The notes beneath the pieces were generated by a model. That model did not search any database. It worked only from the letters and a program-made list of their open reading frames with translations, and was not told where the DNA came from. From NCBI GenBank assembly GCA_030830285.1, contig JAURNF010000191.1, positions 1-12,320 on the forward strand: a stretch of DNA of 12,320 nucleotides, written 5' to 3'. Shown here in pieces: positions 6,298 through 12,320 of this stretch. The stretch is from Candidatus Kapaibacterium sp. Lineage in GTDB: Bacteria > Bacteroidota > Ignavibacteria > Kapaibacteriales > Kapaibacteriaceae. A program made the translations under genes and the position numbers. How positions within the stretch are numbered: the first letter of the stretch is position 1; each line of letters starts with the position of its first letter.

Positions 6298-7542
6298 ATG
6301 CCATGGACGCCCCCTACCGTTGTTACCCTTGCGAATGGAATTCGTGTTGTTTGTGATCACGTTCCGCACGTGGACTCGTGCGCTGTGAGTTTTTGGGTAG
6401 ATGCCGGAACACGCGATGAACCAAAGGGCGGCGATGGCGTCGCGCACGTCGTTGAACACACGGCATTTCGACGCACACCAACCCGTACAATGTCACGCAT
6501 TTCTCGCGATTTCGAGAACGTTGGTGCGTACGTCAACGCCTACACAACGAAGGAAGAAACCTGCTACTATGTGCGTACGCTCACACAGCACTTGCCACGT
6601 GTGATTGCTACACTCGCAGACGTTGTGCTCCATCCTGTGTTTCGTGACGAGGATGTAGAGACTGAGCGCGGAATCATCATTGAAGAGATTCGCTCATACG
6701 AAGACGAACCGGAGGAATACGTGTTCGATCTTGGAGAGCAGCAACTCTTCGGAGCTCATCCCCTCGGCATGCCAATCGTTGGAACGGTTGCTAGCGTGAC
6801 GAACATCACAGCCGATGAAGTACGTGCGTTTCATGCCAAGCACTACGTGCCTGGACGCATCATCGTAGCGGTGAGTGGCAATGTCACGATCGATACGATC
6901 ACAAAGCTTGTCGAGCAGCACACGCAGGATCTCACACGAACGAAGACTGCCCGCAAGCGTACGACACCTCCCCAACGCAAGCCAAACGAAGTCACAATTC
7001 GACGTCCGGTTCAGCAGGCGCACGTGTTGTGGCAATCGCGAACACGTGGGTATGGCGACGCCGATCGATATGCACTGCAACTGATCAACGTGATTCTCGG
7101 CGATGGAATGTCGTCCAGGCTCAACGTCCGCCTCCGTGAGAAGCGCGGACTGGCGCATTCGGTGTATTCACAGGTGCAGCTTTTTGCTGACTGTGGTTCG
7201 TTCTCGATCTACGCTGGTGTTGACGAGTCGCGCATTGCCACTGTGCATACCTCAATTGCATCCATCCTCTCAGAGATTGCCAGCGAGGGTGTTACGGCAT
7301 CAGAGCTCGCACGTGCGAAAGCTCAGTTGCGCGCAAGCAAACTCATGGCTCTCGAGTCGCTATCAGCTCGCATGACCATGCTTGGCAAGGGGCTCCTCGA
7401 AGACGGCGCTCCTGAACATCCATACGCAACTATTGCATCGCTCGAAGCTGTGGATCTCCAAGGGATCGCCCGCGTAGCAACGTACGTCTGCGCACCCGAC
7501 GAGTGGTCTCGTTGCATGCTGTTGCCTTCCGGCGAGGAGTAA
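6298..7542 (+). CDS. M16 family zinc metallopeptidase (processing-peptidase-like)
   Basis: This 414-residue protease is of the pitrilysin/mitochondrial processing peptidase family, M16B size class. The inverted zinc motif HxxEH is at residues 50-54 ('HVVEH', E53 as general base). The third zinc ligand is E130 in 'ERGIIIEEIRSYEDEPEEYV', 76 residues after H54 as in beta-MPP. The C-terminal half contains 'DGMSSRLNVRLREKRGLAHSVYS' (269-291), the conserved substrate-binding Arg/Tyr segment. Both M16 half-domains are present, so the family model is a homodimer enclosing a chamber. No signal peptide is visible, so it is probably cytoplasmic. In related bacteria it degrades peptides; the substrate here is unknown. 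The next gene starts 4 bases after its stop, with that gene's ribosome site inside its last codons, so the two are likely co-transcribed. Confidence 0.95.
   Translation: MPWTPPTVVTLANGIRVVCDHVPHVDSCAVSFWVDAGTRDEPKGGDGVAHVVEHTAFRRTPTRTMSRISRDFENVGAYVNAYTTKEETCYYVRTLTQHLPRVIATLADVVLHPVFRDEDVETERGIIIEEIRSYEDEPEEYVFDLGEQQLFGAHPLGMPIVGTVASVTNITADEVRAFHAKHYVPGRIIVAVSGNVTIDTITKLVEQHTQDLTRTKTARKRTTPPQRKPNEVTIRRPVQQAHVLWQSRTRGYGDADRYALQLINVILGDGMSSRLNVRLREKRGLAHSVYSQVQLFADCGSFSIYAGVDESRIATVHTSIASILSEIASEGVTASELARAKAQLRASKLMALESLSARMTMLGKGLLEDGAPEHPYATIASLEAVDLQGIARVATYVCAPDEWSRCMLLPSGEE
7534..7539 (+). promoter_or_regulatory. Strong Shine-Dalgarno site for addA
   Basis: GAGGAG lies in the final codons of the M16 peptidase gene, 7 bases before the ATG at 7547. 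It is the clearest Shine-Dalgarno sequence in the window; most neighbours use overlapping stop/start codons or show none. It favours the first of two adjacent ATGs (7547 over 7550) and suggests that addA is translated by its own initiation, beyond simple coupling. Confidence 0.65.
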
Positions 7543-7546
7543 CAGG

Positions 7547-10500
7547 ATGATGCAGTTCACTCCGGAGCAACAAGCCGCGCTTGATCTGCATGTGCATTGC
7601 GCCGTCCATGCGAACGCTGGTTCTGGTAAGACAAGCGTCGTCACACATCGCTTTGTGAAGATCCTGATCGAAACAGGAACACCGCTGGATCAGATCATTG
7701 CAATCACGTTTACCCGAGCTGCGGCAGCGGAAATGCGAGAGCGGATTCATCGCCTGTTGATCGATGCACAACGCTCTCCGGAGCTGCGAGCGTCCTTCGC
7801 AACATCGCTGTCTGACGAGGAACTGTGCCGTCAGCTTCGCCAATGGTCGAGTGCAATCTCAACTGCTCGCATCAGCACATTCCACAGCTTTTGTGCGGGC
7901 CTAGTTCGACAATACTCAGAAGAGCTCGAACTCGATGCGGAACTCCGCGAGATTGAGGGAACGGAAGCCTCCTTGCTGGTCGACGATGCGGTACGACGCG
8001 CAATGTCAGAGCACCTCGCAGTAGGGTCACCAACAGCTGCGTCGCTCGCATCGGTGTTTGACGATGTCTCAATCAATGTTGTCCAGGATATTCTTGCGAG
8101 AGCAACAAGCGACACGTCGTTTGCACAGGTTCTGGCCCGTGGTGCTGAATCACTACCTTCTGATCGTCGACGTGACGTTGTTGAGGACTACACACGCACA
8201 GTTGCTCGCGACACCTTGCAGTTGCTCCACGAGCTCCTTGCGCCCCTGAGCGATGTACCGTCAATCGCGCGAATCCTGGACGACGCGCGTGCACTGGCCG
8301 TACGATGCGGCGATTCTTGTGACGATCGAGTGGCTTCGGAGGTGATGGAGCTCTACACCTCTGCCTTTACGACAAAACATCAACTACGCACGGCTCTCTT
8401 GTCGAAGGAACTGCGCGCGACGATGGAATCGTTGCCAACTGCTTCGGCTGAAGTACGAAACAATCTCGATCTCCTCCAGACACCCTGGAACAGCATTCAA
8501 GAGCAACGGTTTGATGAGGTCATTTCGACCATCAATACTGTGGCGACAACCTCACGCGCACTCTATCGTGCTGCCAAGCGCGATCGTAATGCGATTGATT
8601 TTGATGACATGATTCATTTGACGGTGGATCTTCTCCGTGACGCGTCAATTGTTGCGACACTGCGAAAGAGCGTGCGGTTCATCATGGTTGACGAGTTTCA
8701 GGACACAGATCCACTGCAGTATGCTGTCCTGAGTCGGCTCGCGCCTGCACTTGAAGGAGAAGACGCACCGACACCAAACGTGTGTATCGTGGGTGACGAT
8801 AAGCAGAGCATCTACGGGTTTCGGGACGCTGATGTGCGGTTGTTTCGGCGCGCTACCTATGCGCTGCAACGGGCGAATCTTCATCGTGGTACAGATACCG
8901 GATATCGTCCGCTTGTCACATCATTCCGCATGCATGAGCGTGTCGCTGCCAGCGTAAACGCGATATGCTCTGCAATGTTTGGAGCAGTTGTTGCACCTCC
9001 GATTACCGACATAACGTCGTACGACGTAGGATATCAGCCTCTGCGCAGTGTTCCAGCATACGTTGCATCCGAGCATCTGGGCACATGCTCAGTGGTGCTT
9101 GCACCAGATGATGAGCATGCAGCCATCGCACATCACGTTGGCAACATTCTTAATGGGATATTGCGACGAGATATCGCCGTCTTCGACCGACCTTCGGGTA
9201 CGTGGTCAACACGTTTGCCACGTCCTTCAGACATCGCGGTGCTTGTGCAGACGAATGCTCAGGTGGTTGCCGTTGGTGAAGCACTTGCTGAGCTTCGTAT
9301 CCCGGCAGATCTTCACGGTGGAGCATCGTTTTTTTCGCGTCCAGAGGTAGTGGACATTCGCTCACTGCTGACAGCATGTATTGCACCGTCAGACAATCTC
9401 GCGGTGGCAACGCTGTGTCGCTCCCCATTGCTGCGGTGTACTGATGCAGAATTGGCAACAGCAGCTTTTCTTGGACGTCGTTCGAGCCTTCGAGACGGAC
9501 TCGCGACATGCACAGCAGATGGAGTTCAATCTCCCAATCTCCTTCGTGCTCATACGCTGCTCACGGAATGGGAGAATGCGAGCGTTCGTATGTCGCCGAT
9601 GGGGCTTGTGCAGCACGCACTCGATACATCAGGATGCTACGCCACACTGGCCCTGGATGAACGGAGAGAACAAATCCTCGCAAACGTTGAGAAAGCGCTG
9701 GAGATCATCCGTTCCGCGGTTGATGGCACCGGCGGTACGCTCTACGATGCGGTCACGGCACTGAGTCCGATCAATGGCGATCGCGAACGCGATGGCTTCG
9801 TTCCATCCAATGCTGATGCCGTTCGCGTGATGACAATTCACGCATCAAAGGGGTTGGAGTTTGGCATTGTGGTCTTGGGCGGTCTCGCCACAAAGGGTCG
9901 GCCACACATGCACCTTTCAACTGATGAAGTGGGTGTTTCCTTCTCGATTGCCACTGATGCGATCAACCCTGCCGTGCCAAGCACGATTGAGGAACTGCCT
10001 GCGGTGAAGACACATGTGATGGCGAAGCAACGCACCGTGCAGCGGGAGACGGCTGAGTTTCGCCGACGTCTATACGTTGCGCTAACACGTGCGAAGTCAC
10101 ATCTCGCGATTCTGCATGCAGCGGATGAGTTGCATGGAGATCTTCCCGGTATGGGTGGCGTTCTGGGGTCTGCACTTGCAGCAGCTCGCAATCACGTAGC
10201 AATCGTTGCTGATCATACGTCGGAGCAGTTTGCCGATGTACTTGCAGAGCGGAATGAGATTGTGCTGTTGGATCACTTGGAGCAACCAAACGCAGAACTA
10301 GTAGCACCTACACAGTTCATGCACGCACACCGCTGGACCGAAGATGGCGACCGGAACGTCGAGGGCGGCACAGCCGGCGCAGCATATGGTATCGCAGTGC
10401 ATGATGTAGTAGCGGCGACGTTACCAGCTGCATTGGGACTTGATCATTCTGAGCGACTGGCATTGATCGCGCGCGCGTTATCGACACATCAGCTTGATCG

Positions 10501-10957
10501 CGATCGCGCAACTGAGGCAGCACTTGAGATATCCGGACTCTTCGACTCGCCGTTGGTGACGGCGAATGCGGAGATTCTTCGCGAAGCGCGACGTGAGGTT
10601 CGCTTGATTAGTACACTCGACGATGTAGCAATTCAAGGCATCCTCGATTGTCGTCTGACGCACGCGGATGGGTCGATGAGTGTATGGGACTGGAAGACAA
10701 ACGCTGTACGCGATGAGTCCGACGTGGATGCTCTTACACGCGTGTACCACCGTCAGATGCAGACATACGCATGGCTGTGTCTGCAAGCGTATCCAGCATG
10801 CGATAGCGTCACTACGCGACTCGTCTTTACCAAGGCGATTGCACAAGGGTTGGCATCATTCGATCGAGCTATAGAGTGGCGCAGATCTCAACTCGCAGAC
10901 ATTGAGTCGGACTTACGCGCTGCGCTTGCTGAGCTCCGAGCCGGCAGCAACAGCTGA
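7547..10957 (+). CDS. addA: AddA/RecB-like UvrD-family helicase with C-terminal PD-(D/E)xK nuclease
   Basis: This 1136-residue ATP-dependent helicase-nuclease is for double-strand break end processing. The helicase motifs occur in order: Q motif 'FTPEQQAAL' (4-12), Walker A 'ANAGSGKTS' (22-30), Ia 'ITFTRAAAAEMRERI' (53-67), 'ISTFHSFC' (109-116), II 'MVDEFQDTDPLQ' (380-391), III 'VGDDKQSIYGFRDAD' (415-429), IV 'LVTSFRMHERVA' (456-467), V 'VRVMTIHASKGLEF' (759-772) and VI 'RRRLYVALTRAK' (839-850). The C-terminal nuclease shows 'YGIAVHDVV' (H952), 'GILDCRL' (D1034), 'VWDWKTN' (D1048, K1050) and 'RQMQTYAW' (1069-1076), so both activities look intact. Length and order match AddA. RecB is also possible but lacks RecC/RecD neighbours here. 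No addB is adjacent. It ends with tandem in-frame TGA codons (10955-10960), and its last 45 bases overlap the opposite-strand flavoprotein gene. Confidence 0.92.
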   Translation: MMQFTPEQQAALDLHVHCAVHANAGSGKTSVVTHRFVKILIETGTPLDQIIAITFTRAAAAEMRERIHRLLIDAQRSPELRASFATSLSDEELCRQLRQWSSAISTARISTFHSFCAGLVRQYSEELELDAELREIEGTEASLLVDDAVRRAMSEHLAVGSPTAASLASVFDDVSINVVQDILARATSDTSFAQVLARGAESLPSDRRRDVVEDYTRTVARDTLQLLHELLAPLSDVPSIARILDDARALAVRCGDSCDDRVASEVMELYTSAFTTKHQLRTALLSKELRATMESLPTASAEVRNNLDLLQTPWNSIQEQRFDEVISTINTVATTSRALYRAAKRDRNAIDFDDMIHLTVDLLRDASIVATLRKSVRFIMVDEFQDTDPLQYAVLSRLAPALEGEDAPTPNVCIVGDDKQSIYGFRDADVRLFRRATYALQRANLHRGTDTGYRPLVTSFRMHERVAASVNAICSAMFGAVVAPPITDITSYDVGYQPLRSVPAYVASEHLGTCSVVLAPDDEHAAIAHHVGNILNGILRRDIAVFDRPSGTWSTRLPRPSDIAVLVQTNAQVVAVGEALAELRIPADLHGGASFFSRPEVVDIRSLLTACIAPSDNLAVATLCRSPLLRCTDAELATAAFLGRRSSLRDGLATCTADGVQSPNLLRAHTLLTEWENASVRMSPMGLVQHALDTSGCYATLALDERREQILANVEKALEIIRSAVDGTGGTLYDAVTALSPINGDRERDGFVPSNADAVRVMTIHASKGLEFGIVVLGGLATKGRPHMHLSTDEVGVSFSIATDAINPAVPSTIEELPAVKTHVMAKQRTVQRETAEFRRRLYVALTRAKSHLAILHAADELHGDLPGMGGVLGSALAAARNHVAIVADHTSEQFADVLAERNEIVLLDHLEQPNAELVAPTQFMHAHRWTEDGDRNVEGGTAGAAYGIAVHDVVAATLPAALGLDHSERLALIARALSTHQLDRDRATEAALEISGLFDSPLVTANAEILREARREVRLISTLDDVAIQGILDCRLTHADGSMSVWDWKTNAVRDESDVDALTRVYHRQMQTYAWLCLQAYPACDSVTTRLVFTKAIAQGLASFDRAIEWRRSQLADIESDLRAALAELRAGSNS

Positions 10958-12094
10958 TGACCACGCCCATTGGAAATTGTATCCGCCGAGCCATCCCGTG
11001 ACGTCGACAACCTCTCCGATGAAGAACAGCCCAGGTGTCTGCGAACTCTCCATGGTCTTTGACGAGAGCATACGCGTATCAACACCACCACGTGTTACTT
11101 CGGCCTTTGCATATCCTTCTGTGCCCTTCGGAACGATGTTCCACGCATGAAGTGCTTCAATGGCAGCTTCAAGATCTCGCTTTGGCGTAGCATTCACTGC
11201 ACGATGCAGCGTGTGATCATTCCATTCATCGAGAAAGCGCTGGGGCAAGATCTCATGGAGAATCGTCGCAAGGTGCCGCTTCTCTGCAGGTAGCGAATCA
11301 ACGCACGATGCGAGTGTTACATCAGGGACCACATCAATGGTGATTGCATCGCCATCGCTGAGATATGATGAGATCTGAAGAATTGCCGGACCGCTTAAGC
11401 CGCGATGCGTAAACAGGAGATTCTCACGAAATGCCATGCCGTTTGATGAAACACAGGCATCAACACTGATGCCGGAAAGGCCGGACCAGCGCCGTTCGTA
11501 GGAGGGATCAAACGTAAGTGGTACAAGTGCTGGCAGAAGCGGTACGATGGCATGACCGAAATGCTTCGCGATGCGATAGCCAAGATCGGTTGCACCGAGC
11601 GACGGGATACTGAGTCCACCAGTTGCAATCACCACATTCCGTGCATGCACTGCGCCACTCGTCGTTGTGATAACGAAGTCATCGCTCTTCGTTACCGATT
11701 GCACTCCCACGCGGTAGCGCATGTCAACACCCGCACGCTCGCATTCGGTTAGAAGCATATCGATAATCTGCTGTGCTGATTCATCACAGAAGAGCTGACC
11801 GAGCTTCTTCTCGTGCCAGGCAATGCCGTGTGCGTCGACCAACGCGATAAAGTCGTCGGGCGTATACCGGGCGAGGGCTGATCGTGCGAATTCGGGGTTC
11901 TGCGAGATCATGTTGCGATGCGTCACGACGCGGTTCGTGAAATTACATCGCCCCCCACCAGAGATGCGGATCTTCTTACCAGGACGGTCGTTGTGTTCGA
12001 GCACCACTAACGATGCACCCTGCGCACCAGCATGTGCCGCACAATGAAGTCCGGCAGCACCAGCGCCAATCACACAGACATCTACAGTCGCCAT
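10913..12094 (-). CDS. BaiN/YhiN-like FAD-dependent oxidoreductase (HI0933-type flavoprotein)
   Basis: This 393-residue flavoprotein starts at the ATG at 12092-12094. The dinucleotide-binding GxGxxG is at residues 10-15 ('VIGAGAAGLHCA'), followed by 'LEHNDRPGKKIRISGGGRCNFTN', the family hallmark. The middle part contains 'FCDESAQQIIDMLL' and 'VVIATGGLSIPSLGATDLGY', and then 'LLFTHRGLSGPAILQIS'. The C-terminus carries 'LFFIGEVVDVTGWLGGYNFQWAWSSAVAAG', which closes the FAD site. Members include E. coli YhiN and clostridial BaiN, assigned to bile-acid reduction, but most have unknown physiological substrates. The open frame extends 60 codons upstream, but that part crosses the neighbouring gene and looks random. 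It begins one base after the T9SS cargo gene stop and overlaps addA tail-to-tail by 45 bases. Confidence 0.93.
   Translation of the reverse strand: MATVDVCVIGAGAAGLHCAAHAGAQGASLVVLEHNDRPGKKIRISGGGRCNFTNRVVTHRNMISQNPEFARSALARYTPDDFIALVDAHGIAWHEKKLGQLFCDESAQQIIDMLLTECERAGVDMRYRVGVQSVTKSDDFVITTTSGAVHARNVVIATGGLSIPSLGATDLGYRIAKHFGHAIVPLLPALVPLTFDPSYERRWSGLSGISVDACVSSNGMAFRENLLFTHRGLSGPAILQISSYLSDGDAITIDVVPDVTLASCVDSLPAEKRHLATILHEILPQRFLDEWNDHTLHRAVNATPKRDLEAAIEALHAWNIVPKGTEGYAKAEVTRGGVDTRMLSSKTMESSQTPGLFFIGEVVDVTGWLGGYNFQWAWSSAVAAGSELSKRSA
10926..10950. terminator. Possible imperfect hairpin in the addA / flavoprotein overlap
   Basis: TTGCTG (10926-10931) pairs with CAGCAA (10945-10950) around an inner GCT/AGC stem (10933-10935 with 10939-10941). 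It sits entirely inside the 45-base convergent coding overlap and could fold in transcripts from either strand. There is no T-run on either side, so canonical intrinsic termination is not supported. Chance occurrence is quite possible. Confidence 0.2.
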
Positions 12095-12095
12095 G

Positions 12096-12320
12096 CTACT
12101 TCGCCACGACAAAAGGAATGTTCTGTGCAAACACGCCAGCTTGCAGGCGCACAACGTACATGCCCGAAGGAAGCCCAGCCGTTGATGTGCGCACAGCGTA
12201 CTCCCCGCCTGAAAGCGTTGTTGTGCCATCGAGCAGCTGCGCGACAACGATGCCGCGGGCATCAACAATGTCAATAACCACGGGAACGGTCTCCTGCATG
12301 CGGAACGTAATGAGTGCCTC
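12096..12320 (-). CDS. C-terminal type IX secretion sorting domain of a secreted protein (5' end outside window)
   Basis: The frame stays open from the right window edge to the TAG at 12096-12098 and gives 74 residues. They form a type A T9SS C-terminal sorting domain: 'ALITFRMQETVPVVIDIVDARG' as the first beta strands, a 'GGEYAV' turn, then 'LPSGMYVVRLQAG' and a short final strand 'NIPFVVAK'. This domain is recognised by the outer-membrane T9SS translocon and PorU-type sortase, so the full protein should be exported by Sec, moved across the outer membrane, and either anchored or released. The ATG at 12297-12299 is an internal Met, not a start, because the sorting-domain strand begins upstream of it. 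What the cargo does is not visible. It sits one base upstream of the flavoprotein gene. Confidence 0.88.
   Translation of the reverse strand, partial: EALITFRMQETVPVVIDIVDARGIVVAQLLDGTTTLSGGEYAVRTSTAGLPSGMYVVRLQAGVFAQNIPFVVAK

Noticed and set aside
12095..12274. A 60-codon upstream extension of the flavoprotein reading frame on the minus strand
   Set aside because: It is Cys/Arg/Leu-rich with no family similarity and overlaps the T9SS sorting-domain frame. The GxGxxG motif sits at the expected distance from the ATG at 12092-12094.

Overview
The window is almost entirely coding: eleven genes in four blocks, with only one gap longer than 10 bases (about 87 bases between the divergent genes near 6.2-6.3 kb). 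The far right holds a type IX secretion (T9SS) C-terminal sorting domain. That domain is restricted to the Bacteroidota/Chlorobi-Ignavibacteria-Kapabacteria superphylum, so the source is probably a free-living member of that group. The medium GC content (roughly mid-50s by eye) and scarcity of Shine-Dalgarno sequences fit a Kapabacteria- or Ignavibacteria-like lineage, but the exact taxon is inference.

Layout. (1) 1-3475, plus strand: a very tight gene train of the 3' end of fmt (Met-tRNA formyltransferase), a glycerophosphodiester phosphodiesterase, a SemiSWEET sugar transporter, elbB (DJ-1/PfpI-type), a small HsdR-N-like PD-(D/E)xK protein, and pyrC (dihydroorotase). Four of the five junctions are 4- or 8-base overlaps, and the fifth is a 6-base gap. 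(2) 3478-6210, minus strand: a probable envelope operon of a CHASE2 membrane sensor, a FecR-domain periplasmic or lipoprotein with a TPR-like tail, and an NfeD-family membrane protein. It runs head-on into pyrC with 2 bases between stop codons. (3) 6298-10957, plus strand: an M16 zinc peptidase followed after 4 bases by a 1136-residue AddA-type helicase-nuclease. (4) 10913-12320, minus strand: the C-terminus of a T9SS cargo protein and, one base downstream, a BaiN/YhiN-type flavoprotein. The last 45 bases of the flavoprotein gene overlap the 3' end of addA on the opposite strand.

Most genes are housekeeping: initiator tRNA formylation, lipid headgroup turnover, pyrimidine synthesis, proteolysis and recombinational repair. 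I see no phage, IS element, CRISPR array, tRNA or rRNA. The parts most worth a second look are the CHASE2-FecR-NfeD operon, which has an input domain but no enzymatic output domain; the orphan HsdR-N-like nuclease inside a housekeeping operon; addA without a neighbouring addB; and the 45-base coding overlap between convergent genes.
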